NCBI RefSeq assembly: GCF_000761245.1
Contig: NZ_AWOR01000068.1
Span: 1-64,000, forward strand
Direction of reading: 5' to 3'
Length of the DNA: 64,000 nt
Source of the DNA: Comamonas testosteroni
GTDB taxonomy: Bacteria > Pseudomonadota > Gammaproteobacteria > Burkholderiales > Burkholderiaceae_C
In this document: positions 55,056 to 62,847 of the stretch, one piece after another
Layout of the letters: each line of letters begins with the position of its first letter
How positions within the stretch are numbered: position 1 is the first letter of the stretch
Notes under the pieces: model-generated
Database searches by the model: none
What the model was told of the DNA's origin: nothing
The model's input: the letters and a program-made list of their open reading frames with translations, nothing else
Made by a program: the position numbers and the translations under genes

Positions 55056-55823
55056 TCAGCGCGCAGCCATGCGCAGCGCACCATCCAGGCGAATCACCTC
55101 TCCATTGAGGTGATCGTTGTGCACGACGTGCACGGCCAGATCGGCAAACTCCGAAGGCTTGCCCAGGCGCGAGGGAAAGGGAATGGACGCCGCCAGCGAC
55201 TGCTGCACGGGCTCGGGCAGCTCCTTCATCAACGGTGTGGCGAACAGGCCAGGCGCCACGGTGCAGACACGAATGCCGTGCTGAGCCAGATCACGCGCCA
55301 TGGGCAGCGTCATGCCAACCAGGCCACCCTTGGATGCGCTGTAGGCCTGCTGCCCCACCTGGCCGTCAAAGGCTGCCACCGAGGCGGTATAGAGAATCAC
55401 GCCACGCGCGCCATCTTCGAGCGCTGCCAGCCTGGCGCAGCGTGCGGCAAACAGCCGCGTCATGTTGTAGCTGCCGATGAGGTTGACGCGAATTACGCGC
55501 TCAAAGTCTTCCAGCGGTGCGGGCTCGCCATCGCGGCCGATCACGCGCTTGGCCGTACCGATGCCGGCCACATTCATGAGAATGCGTGCGTCGCTGCCCC
55601 ATTGCTCGCGAATGGCGTCCAGCGCAGCCGTGACGCTGGCCGCATCGCAGATATCGCTCTGCAGCGCCAGTCCGCCAATCTCGGCAGCCACCGCCTTGGC
55701 CTTGTCGAGCTGGCGGTCCAGCACGGCAACCCTGGCCCCTGCAGCAGCCAGCGCACGCGCCGTGGCTTCGCCCAGGCCCGAGGCTCCCCCGGTCACGATG
55801 GCAATCTGATCCTTAACTTGCAT
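55056..55823 (-). CDS. Short-chain dehydrogenase, 3-hydroxyacyl-CoA dehydrogenase-like
   Basis: A 255-residue classical SDR. TGGASGLG at 11-18 binds NAD(H), and Ser148, Tyr161 and Lys165 (YSASK) are the catalytic residues. The stretch PFPSRLGKPSEFADLAVH and the overall pattern resemble type-2 3-hydroxyacyl-CoA dehydrogenases (HSD17B10-like), which oxidise 3-hydroxyacyl-CoA. That fits beta-oxidation of the acyl-CoA made by the ligase and hydrated by the crotonase. The exact substrate is inferred only from context. Confidence 0.87.
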   Translation of the reverse strand: MQVKDQIAIVTGGASGLGEATARALAAAGARVAVLDRQLDKAKAVAAEIGGLALQSDICDAASVTAALDAIREQWGSDARILMNVAGIGTAKRVIGRDGEPAPLEDFERVIRVNLIGSYNMTRLFAARCARLAALEDGARGVILYTASVAAFDGQVGQQAYSASKGGLVGMTLPMARDLAQHGIRVCTVAPGLFATPLMKELPEPVQQSLAASIPFPSRLGKPSEFADLAVHVVHNDHLNGEVIRLDGALRMAAR

Positions 55824-55883
55824 GTCACTATCCTTTTAAAAGCTGCTTGCGCTTTCTGCTATCGGGCTCAAGCCTGTTCTGGC

Positions 55884-57788
55884 TCAGAGATTGGGCTTGA
55901 GGATCAAAGCCAGCGTTTCGTCGTACAGGCCGGTCACCACATCGGCGCGATGCTGGAGCACGGCACGCTGGTTGATGGAGCCCTTGTCCGTGACTTCGCC
56001 CAGATCCAGCGATGGCGGCTTGATCGCCGCCACCGCACGCGCAATGCGGGTGGCACTGCCGGTTGCCGTCTGCGCCAGCTGGTTCAGAACCGTCTGCAAA
56101 TGCCGCTGCACGGACTCGCTGTGCATGATCTGCTCCAGCGTCGCCCCCGCGTCCAGGCCGCTTAAGGCCGCACAGGCCGGGGTCCCGAAAACGATGGCAC
56201 CGACCTCCTTGCGATCCAGGCCGGTCAACACCACGTCCTGGATATAGGGCGCACCTGCGTGAATGATCCTGGCCCGCAACGGTCCCACATTGACGAACGT
56301 GCCCGTGGCCAGCTTGAAGTCTTCGGCAATGCGGCCATCGAAGCGCAGGCCCTGGTTTCGATCCTGCGGGTCGCGCCACTGCACGGCGTCGCCGGTGCGG
56401 AAAAATCCGTCCTCATCAAACGCCTCGTGCGTCGCCTCCGGCGCGCGCCAGTAGCCGGGCGTGACGTTCGGTCCGCGATAGCGGACCTCCAGCTTGCCAT
56501 CCACAGGCGCCAGCTTGAGCTCCAGACCCGGCACCGGTACGCCCAGGTCTCCCGAGCGCACATCGGGACGGTTGATGAACAGGGCCGATGGAGAGGACTC
56601 GGTCATGCCCAGGCCCGTTCCCATCACGATGCGCTCGCCGCACTCGGACTCCTGGGTGCGGTGCAGGCTATCCCAGACGGGCTGCGCCAGAGAGGCTCCG
56701 GCGTAGAAGAACATCTTGACGCGCTTGAGCAGGCTGCTGCGCAACTGCGCGTCGCTCTCCATGGCGCGGGCGATGTATTCGAAGCCCGTGGGTACGTTGA
56801 AGTAAACAGTGGGCGAGATCTCGCGCAGATTGCGCAGCGTCTCGGCAATGCCCGCCGCCGTGGGCTTGCCTTCGTCGATATAGACGGTGCCGCCGTGATA
56901 GAGCGCGAGGCCGATGTTCTTGTTGCCGCCGAAAGTGTGATTCCAGGGCAGCCAGTCCACGAGAACCGGCGGCCCCTTGACCATATCGGGCATGGTCTGG
57001 GCAATCTGCTGCTGGTTGGCACACCACATTCCATGCGTGTTGATCACGGCCTTGGGCAGCTTGGTCGAGCCCGAGGTGAACAGGAACTTGGTGATGGTGT
57101 CGGGCCCGGTGGCCTGCATGGCAGCATCCACCGCAGATGTGGGCGCGGTCGCCAGCAGGTCGGCAAACAAGGTGCACGACTGGGCGTCGACGGCCGGCTT
57201 GCGGTAGACCACCTCGCAGCCATCGGGCAGCACGGCGCGTACCGCCTTGTCATAGCGCGCGGCATCGGCAGCAAAGATCAGGCCGGGCGTGAGCGTGTCG
57301 ACCACATGACGCAGCTTGGCGTAATCGGTGCTGACCAGCGAATAGGCCGTGGAGACCGAGCAATAGGGCACGCCCGCATACAAGCAGCCCATGGCAAGCA
57401 TGGCATGGTCGAGATCGTTCTCGCTGAGGATGATGACGGGGCGCTGTGCGGAGAGCTTTCTGTCCAGCAAGGCCTGCGCGATGCTGCGCGCTGCTGCCAG
57501 TGTGCGTTCATAGCTGATGCATTGCCAGTCGCCCGTGCTGCCGTCGACCAGTCGCTCACGCTGAGCAATGAAGGTCTGCTGCGGCGTGGTCTGCGCCCAG
57601 TGCACCAGCTTGTCGGTCATGCGCGCTGCGTGCTCTGCCAGCTCCTGGTCGGAGCGCACGTAGAAAGTGCCGTCGCCTGCCTCCCTGACCTGGATGCTGC
57701 GCACGCCGAACTCCAGCTCGCGGTAGCGGGGCCTGCTCCCCTCTACCACCTGGCCGAGGGCCTGCATGGCTGTGTTTGTCTCCTGCAT
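55884..57788 (-). CDS. Feruloyl-CoA synthase-like acyl-CoA ligase
   Basis: A 634-residue AMP-forming ligase. LFTSGSTKLPKAV near 230-242 is the phosphate loop and GRIAEDFKLATG near 510-521 the hinge region. Length and sequence style (FGVRSIQVREAGDGTFYVRS at the N-terminus, PWNHTFGGNKNIGLALYHGG) match the feruloyl-CoA synthase group rather than 4-coumarate ligases. It would activate a hydroxycinnamate or related acid. ATG at 57788 has GGAG about 9 bases upstream and is preferred over the GTG at 57803. Confidence 0.87.
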   Translation of the reverse strand: MQETNTAMQALGQVVEGSRPRYRELEFGVRSIQVREAGDGTFYVRSDQELAEHAARMTDKLVHWAQTTPQQTFIAQRERLVDGSTGDWQCISYERTLAAARSIAQALLDRKLSAQRPVIILSENDLDHAMLAMGCLYAGVPYCSVSTAYSLVSTDYAKLRHVVDTLTPGLIFAADAARYDKAVRAVLPDGCEVVYRKPAVDAQSCTLFADLLATAPTSAVDAAMQATGPDTITKFLFTSGSTKLPKAVINTHGMWCANQQQIAQTMPDMVKGPPVLVDWLPWNHTFGGNKNIGLALYHGGTVYIDEGKPTAAGIAETLRNLREISPTVYFNVPTGFEYIARAMESDAQLRSSLLKRVKMFFYAGASLAQPVWDSLHRTQESECGERIVMGTGLGMTESSPSALFINRPDVRSGDLGVPVPGLELKLAPVDGKLEVRYRGPNVTPGYWRAPEATHEAFDEDGFFRTGDAVQWRDPQDRNQGLRFDGRIAEDFKLATGTFVNVGPLRARIIHAGAPYIQDVVLTGLDRKEVGAIVFGTPACAALSGLDAGATLEQIMHSESVQRHLQTVLNQLAQTATGSATRIARAVAAIKPPSLDLGEVTDKGSINQRAVLQHRADVVTGLYDETLALILKPNL

Positions 57789-57827
57789 TGTCTTTGTCTC
57801 CACAGCGTTGTTTTATTGAGGTTGCTT

Positions 57828-58610
57828 TCAGTCCTTGCTGACCTTGGCCGCCCGCCCGGACAGGAATTCCTGCAAACGGAACTTGGCTTCCGGCGCACTC
57901 TGCGCCACGGCGGCCATCAGAGCTTCTGTCATCAGCCCCTGATCGGCGGGCTGATCGGCAATCCGGGGCAACGCGTGCATCAGCGCGTAATTGGTCATGG
58001 GGGCGTTTTCGGCAATGCGCAGCGCCAGCTCCACGGCCTTGTCCAATGCATGTCCTTCGGGCACCAGATATTGCGACAGACCAATGCGCTCACCCTCTTC
58101 GGCCTTGTACACACGGCCTGTGAACATCATGTCGGCCATGCGCGCGGCTCCGATCAGGCGCGGGATGCGCACCGAGCCGCCGCCGCCCACGAAAATGCCG
58201 CGCGAACCTTCGGGCAAGGCATAGAAGGTACTGCTGTCGGCCACACGGATATGGCAGGCGCTGGCCAGCTCCAGACCGCCCCCCACCACGGCACCATGCA
58301 GGGCGGCGACAACGGGCACCGCGCCGAACTGCACCTGGCGCAGCGCCTCATGCCACATGCGCGAATGCAGAACGCCCTGGGCCGCATCGCGTTCGCTGAG
58401 CTCGCTCAGATCCAGGCCGGCGCAGAAATGCGGTCCATCGCCATCCACCACTGCAGCGCGCACGCTGGCAGGCAGATTCATGAATACATCGCGCAGACCC
58501 AGAACCAGCCCGTCGGACAAGGCGTTGCGCTTGGCGGCACGCATCAGGCGAATGACGGCGACCTGTTCGGCTTCGCCACGGAACTCAACTGCAATTTCTT
58601 TATGAGTCAT
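57828..58610 (-). CDS. Enoyl-CoA hydratase/isomerase family protein
   Basis: A 260-residue crotonase. CAGLDL at 63-68 and HGAVVGGGLELA at 105-116 form the oxyanion hole; Glu114 and Glu134 occupy the two catalytic positions. Typical members hydrate enoyl-CoA; hydroxycinnamoyl-CoA hydratase-lyases also belong to this family but no vanillin dehydrogenase is present here. It is the first gene after the divergent promoter region and probably heads the ligase-SDR transcript. ATG at 58610 has AAAGGA 6 bases upstream, so it is preferred over the ATG two codons earlier. Confidence 0.88.
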   Translation of the reverse strand: MTHKEIAVEFRGEAEQVAVIRLMRAAKRNALSDGLVLGLRDVFMNLPASVRAAVVDGDGPHFCAGLDLSELSERDAAQGVLHSRMWHEALRQVQFGAVPVVAALHGAVVGGGLELASACHIRVADSSTFYALPEGSRGIFVGGGGSVRIPRLIGAARMADMMFTGRVYKAEEGERIGLSQYLVPEGHALDKAVELALRIAENAPMTNYALMHALPRIADQPADQGLMTEALMAAVAQSAPEAKFRLQEFLSGRAAKVSKD

Positions 58611-58628
58611 AACCATTCCTTTTGCAAC

Positions 58629-58658
58629 ATTATTGTTATTTCAAATAACTAAATGCAA
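58629..58658 (-). promoter_or_regulatory. Probable promoter of the crotonase-ligase operon with operator palindrome in its spacer
   Basis: On the minus strand TTGCAT (58658-58653) and AATAAT (58634-58629) are 18 bp apart. The perfect 7+1+7 palindrome GTTATTTCAAATAAC (58635-58649) fills most of that spacer, as expected for a MarR-type repressor site. It lies 25 bp before the ATG at 58610. The regulator could be the MarR protein at 50.3 kb. Confidence 0.6.
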
Positions 58659-58769
58659 GACATCCCCGGACGTTTGCTCTCAGTGCTTTCCCCGATTCGC
58701 ACAGCAGGAGTGCACAACTAGTCCAGGTGTGACATTCACGAACGCGGCGACTTCGCATAATGTGACCTC

Positions 58770-60464
58770 ATGACATCACCCAGCCAGCCCCGTCCCAGCC
58801 AGTTGCTTCAGCCCCAGCGCGCGCCAGTTCCCGCGCGAGACGCTTCCACGCTTTTGTTGCTGCGCGACTGCGCCGACGGCAATGGTTTTGAAGTGCTGAT
58901 GACAAGGCGCGCCGATCAAGGCATCTTTGCCAATGCCTATGTTTTCCCCGGTGGCGGCCAGGAAGATGAAGATGCAGCCCCAGCCAGTCACGCGCTGGCG
59001 CGCGTGCGCCCCAGCATGATCGCCGAGGCGGGAGATGAACGCATCACCCAGGCTCTGGCAGGCATTCGCGAGACTTTTGAGGAGCTGGGCATCCTGCTGG
59101 CCTATGACCAGGCTGGCCAACCCGTTCCACCTGCCCAAGTTCAGCAACTGGACCGCAAGGCATCGCTGTATGAGCAATGCCGCGCGCGCGGCTGGACGCT
59201 GGCCGTGGACCAGCTCTGGTATCTGGCCCACTGGACCGCACCACTGGACCTGCCCAAGCGCTTCAACGTTCCGTTCTTTGTGGCCCGCATGCCCGAGGGC
59301 CAGACGGCGGTGGCCGACGAAACCGAGCAGTTCGAGCCAACCTGGATTTCTCCGCAGGATGCGATTGCGCGCTTTGAAGAGAAAAAGCTGTTCATCCTCT
59401 TTCCCACCCAGCGTACATTGCAGCGCATCGCTCACCTGCCCGATACCCAGGCCGTGATCCACACCCTGCTAAACGAGAAGCCGCTGTGGCAGGCCTGCCC
59501 CCGTGGCGGCCACCTCAAAGGCAAAGACACACGCCATACCGAAACCGATATGGCCTATGGCGAGCTGGAAATGGTGCTGCCCGACGGCCACGGCATTCAC
59601 CATCTGGACTGGCAGCCTGAAAAAGCTGTGCCGCTGCGCAAGAACCTGCTGCGCCTGACGGCCCCCAACCCCGGCATGATGACCGGCCCCGGAACCAACA
59701 GCTATCTGGTCGGCGATGCGCATACCGGCTATATCGCCATCGACCCCGGCCCGGACGATGCCGATCATCTGCAGCGCCTGCACGATGCAGCTGGCGGCGA
59801 TATCCGTTTCATCGTCTGCACCCATTCCCACCCCGATCACTCGCCGGGTGCCGCGCCGCTGCAGGCCATGGTCCTGCTCTCGGGCCACGCCAGGCCGCCC
59901 ATCATGGGCCTGCCTTCAGCACCCACGGCACGTGCCAACAGTCGCTTCAGACCCGAGGTGACGCTACAGGACGGAGAGCGCATCACGCTTAGCGGAAAAG
60001 GGGAAGAAGGCGAAATCACGCATACGCTGCAAGCCATCTTCACGCCCGGCCACGCGGCCAACCACCTGTGCTTTGTGCTGGAGGAGGACGCGCTGCTATT
60101 CAGCGGCGATCACATCCTCAATGGCAGCACCACCGTCATCAGCCCGCCGGACGGCAATATGATCGATTACCTCGATTCGCTGGACCGGCTGCATGCCATG
60201 TGTCTGGAGTACGACATTCGCTACATCCTGCCCGCCCACGGCTACGTGCTGGGCTTTGCTCAGCACCAGATCACCCGCCTCAAGGCCCACCGCCTGGCGC
60301 GCGAGGCCAAGGTGCATCAGGCCATGCGCGCCAAGCCGGACGGCAGCATTCAGGACTGGGTGGCGATTGCCTATTCCGACACGCCGCAAGCGCTGTGGCC
60401 CGTGGCCCAGCAATCGCTGCTGGCGCATGTGGAACGCATTCAGAAGCTGTGCCTGGGCCGATAG
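58770..60464 (+). CDS. NUDIX hydrolase fused to a metallo-beta-lactamase-fold hydrolase
   Basis: A 564-residue protein with two domains. Residues about 25-230 form a NUDIX hydrolase with GGGQEDEDA then GIRETFEELGILL (98-110), the REXXEE core (Arg100-Glu105). Residues about 285-550 form an MBL-fold domain with THSHPDHSPG (H352, H354, D356, H357) and downstream GHAANHL and SGDH, resembling LACTB2-like enzymes. NUDIX enzymes split nucleoside diphosphate-linked compounds, often CoA or ADP-ribose derivatives; LACTB2-type proteins are nucleases or hydrolases. The joint substrate is unknown. It is divergent from the crotonase gene, 160 bp away. Confidence 0.88.
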   Translation: MTSPSQPRPSQLLQPQRAPVPARDASTLLLLRDCADGNGFEVLMTRRADQGIFANAYVFPGGGQEDEDAAPASHALARVRPSMIAEAGDERITQALAGIRETFEELGILLAYDQAGQPVPPAQVQQLDRKASLYEQCRARGWTLAVDQLWYLAHWTAPLDLPKRFNVPFFVARMPEGQTAVADETEQFEPTWISPQDAIARFEEKKLFILFPTQRTLQRIAHLPDTQAVIHTLLNEKPLWQACPRGGHLKGKDTRHTETDMAYGELEMVLPDGHGIHHLDWQPEKAVPLRKNLLRLTAPNPGMMTGPGTNSYLVGDAHTGYIAIDPGPDDADHLQRLHDAAGGDIRFIVCTHSHPDHSPGAAPLQAMVLLSGHARPPIMGLPSAPTARANSRFRPEVTLQDGERITLSGKGEEGEITHTLQAIFTPGHAANHLCFVLEEDALLFSGDHILNGSTTVISPPDGNMIDYLDSLDRLHAMCLEYDIRYILPAHGYVLGFAQHQITRLKAHRLAREAKVHQAMRAKPDGSIQDWVAIAYSDTPQALWPVAQQSLLAHVERIQKLCLGR

Positions 60465-60530
60465 CGCGCCGCGACCGCCGCGCTAGACCTGTGGACAACT
60501 AGGACATGGCCGGAGCATTAAGCTCTCGCC

Positions 60531-61298
60531 ATGTCTGAATCCCTGCCTGAACAAGAAAGCATCCGCCTGGCCAAACGCCTGGCGGAGCAAGAACAATGCT
60601 CGCGCCGCGAGGCCGAGCTCCATATCGTCGCGGGCAATGTCCAGGTGGACGGCAAAGTGGTGCAAGTGCCCGAAACCCGTGTGCGCCCCGACCAGGTGGT
60701 GATCCTGACCAAGGATGCCAAGCCTGAAGCCATTCCGCCCGTCACCATCCTGATGAACAAGCCTGCGGGCATGACCCAGGGCCCGGCCTATGGCCGCGTG
60801 CGCAGCGCGCATTCGCTGCTGAGCGAAGACACCAAGGCCAAGCTGGACACACCCATGCCCCAGCTGGTGCTGGATCATCACTTCAGGAATCTGGAGTCGT
60901 TTCTGACGATTCCCCTGCCTGCCAGCGGCCTCATCGTCTACACCCAGGACAAGCGCGTGGCACGCAAGCTGGCCGAGGAAGGCATCTGGCTGGAGCAGGA
61001 AATCATCGTCGGCGTAGAGGGCCAGATCATTGAAGATGGCCTGGAGATCCTGTACGAAGGTCTGCCCATTCCCGGCGGCAATGGCCATCGCCGCATGCCA
61101 CCCTGCCATGTGAGCTGGCAAAGCGACAACCATCTGCGCTTCGCTCTCAAGGGCATTGCGCCCGAAGAGATCGAGAAGATGTGCGCCGCCATCGGCCTGA
61201 CGGTGCTCAGCATGCGCCGGCTGCGCCTTGGCCGCGTCTCGCTGGCCAAGGTGCCCGAGGGTCAGTGGCGCTATCTGATGCCCTGGGAAAGGTTCTAG
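60531..61298 (+). CDS. S4-domain pseudouridine-synthase homologue lacking the catalytic Asp
   Basis: A 255-residue protein of the RsuA/RluB/E/F type. An S4 RNA-binding domain covers about 10-57 (SIRLAKRLAEQEQCSRREAE), followed by the synthase fold with ILMNKPAG (73-80). In active enzymes the motif is GRLDxxTSGL with the catalytic Asp; here the aligned residues are LTIPLPASGL (125-134), so Pro128 replaces Asp. It is therefore probably not a pseudouridine synthase and may only bind RNA. The ORF is intact with normal codon use. Confidence 0.82.
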   Translation: MSESLPEQESIRLAKRLAEQEQCSRREAELHIVAGNVQVDGKVVQVPETRVRPDQVVILTKDAKPEAIPPVTILMNKPAGMTQGPAYGRVRSAHSLLSEDTKAKLDTPMPQLVLDHHFRNLESFLTIPLPASGLIVYTQDKRVARKLAEEGIWLEQEIIVGVEGQIIEDGLEILYEGLPIPGGNGHRRMPPCHVSWQSDNHLRFALKGIAPEEIEKMCAAIGLTVLSMRRLRLGRVSLAKVPEGQWRYLMPWERF

Positions 61299-61336
61299 AC
61301 ACCTGCCCTCCAGCGGCATCGCGGGTCACGCGATTG

Positions 61337-61355
61337 GCAAATGAGAATCATTTCA
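61337..61355 (+). promoter_or_regulatory. Fur-box-like site before the sigma/FecR gene
   Basis: GCAAATGAGAATCATTTCA matches 13 of 19 positions of the Fur consensus, including the central AATGA-AATCATT. It lies 40 bases before the ATG at 61395, where a repressor would block the promoter in high iron. Confidence 0.7.
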
Positions 61356-61394
61356 TAGAATGCGGGATTCCTGTGCTGCCTTCCGGCCTCCCGC

Positions 61395-62711
61395 ATGCCC
61401 GCGCCCGTCTCTTCCTCCTCCCTGCTGAGTACCTTCCAGGACTGCTATCACGAGCTGGTGCGCTTCGTTGCACGCCGCACCGGCCCTCAGGCCGCGCGTG
61501 ACCTGGTCCATGACGCCTGGATACGCCTGGCCGAACGCCAGCGCGGTGAAAGCGATGCGCCCACCGCGCCGGACCACTCACCAAGCGCCAGCCGTCCCTA
61601 TCTCTACGCGGTGATGGAGAACATCGCCATCGACCACCTGCGCCATGGCCAGCGCACGGCCGAGCGCTTTGACAGCAGCGTCCGCGAAGGCGAGCCGCCC
61701 TCCCCGCTCAGCCCCGACGTGGCCGACACCCATTCCTACCGCCAGGCCCTGGCTGGGGTCGAAGGTGCCCTGGCGCAGCTGCCAACGCGCTGCCGCGACA
61801 TCTTCTTGGCCGACCGCATCGAGGGCGCCTCGCATGCCGAGCTGGCGGCGCGCCACGGCGTATCGGTCAAGACGGTGGAGCGCGACGTCATGCGCGCCAT
61901 GGACAGCGTGGAAGCCGAGCTGCGCCGCTGGCGCGGAGATGCCGTAGCATCCTCCGCAACACGCACGGGCCGCCGCCGTGCCCTGTCCAGCCTGCTGGGC
62001 CTGGCAGGCCTGGGTGCGGGCAGTGCGGCGATCTGGCGGGCCTGGCTCCAGTGGATGCCGCAATACCAGATCCGTCTGAGCACAGCCACCGGCCGCATGC
62101 TGAGCCAGCCCCTGCCCGACGGCAGCAGCTTGACGCTGGACGCAGCCAGCCGCGCCGAGGTGGACTTCTACGCCAAGCGCCGACAGGTGCGGCTGCTGGC
62201 CGGCAGCGCCTTCTTCGTCGTGGCGCGCGACACGGAAAGGCCCTTCGTGGTCCAGGCCGCAGACGTACAGGTCACCGTGCTGGGCACGCGCTTCGAGGTC
62301 GCGCTGGAGGGCGATGCCGTGCTGGTCGCCGTCGATGCAGGCCGCGTGCAGGTGCGCGACGGCAGCGGCGCCCACTATGAACTGGGCGCAGGCCAGATGC
62401 TGCGCCTGGTGGCAGGACAGACAGCCGCCGTACAGACCACTGCCACGGTGGCGGTCTGGCAGGCAGGCTGGCTGGACTTCCAGAACACGCCGCTGGCCGA
62501 CGTGGCCCGGCGTCTGGAACGCTACAGCCCGCAACCGCTGCGCGTGGAGCCCGATGCCGCCGCTCTGCCCGTGCTGGGGCGCGTGCGCATTGCAGCGGCC
62601 CAGAGCTGGCTGCGCATGCTGCCGCACACCCTGCCGGTCAGTGTGCAGGAAGAGGAAGGGGAACAGGGCCCGGGAACCGGGCGCACCCTGGTCATCCGCC
62701 GCCGCAGCTGA
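61395..62711 (+). CDS. ECF sigma factor fused to FecR-type anti-sigma in one protein
   Basis: A 438-residue protein. Residues about 15-95 are sigma region 2 (PQAARDLVHDAWIRLAER) and about 118-178 region 4 (LPTRCRDIFLADRIEGASHA, SVKTVERDVMRAM), the FecI/ECF pattern. A basic linker (TRTGRRRAL) leads to a membrane helix at about 199-218, then a periplasmic FecR domain (RLLAGSAFFVVARDTERPFV, VTVLGTRFEV) and a C-terminal STN-like part. Normally these are two genes with overlapping ends. The usual cytoplasmic anti-sigma domain of FecR seems missing: only about 20 residues separate region 4 from the helix. A TonB-dependent receptor follows. Confidence 0.9.
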   Translation: MPAPVSSSSLLSTFQDCYHELVRFVARRTGPQAARDLVHDAWIRLAERQRGESDAPTAPDHSPSASRPYLYAVMENIAIDHLRHGQRTAERFDSSVREGEPPSPLSPDVADTHSYRQALAGVEGALAQLPTRCRDIFLADRIEGASHAELAARHGVSVKTVERDVMRAMDSVEAELRRWRGDAVASSATRTGRRRALSSLLGLAGLGAGSAAIWRAWLQWMPQYQIRLSTATGRMLSQPLPDGSSLTLDAASRAEVDFYAKRRQVRLLAGSAFFVVARDTERPFVVQAADVQVTVLGTRFEVALEGDAVLVAVDAGRVQVRDGSGAHYELGAGQMLRLVAGQTAAVQTTATVAVWQAGWLDFQNTPLADVARRLERYSPQPLRVEPDAAALPVLGRVRIAAAQSWLRMLPHTLPVSVQEEEGEQGPGTGRTLVIRRRS

Positions 62712-62847
62712 TGCGCCGAAAGCTCGCCATGTGCGCATCAGGAATGAGGGAATGTCGGCGCCCGTTCGTAAAGGCATGAAGACCCCGGAACGCGAATCAT
62801 CCGCAACCCGGGAATCACCATTGCCCAGATCCGTCACGGGACCTTCC
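62712..62847 (+). other. Leader of the receptor gene
   Basis: 136 bp between the sigma/FecR fusion and the receptor ATG. No Fur-like box is clear here. The receptor promoter may depend on the fused sigma factor, but no consensus can be named. Confidence 0.35.

Noticed and set aside
56259-58652. Open frame of 797 codons on the plus strand opposite the ligase and crotonase genes
   Set aside because: It is a shadow frame caused by high GC at third positions. The opposite strand carries clear enzyme motifs and good starts.
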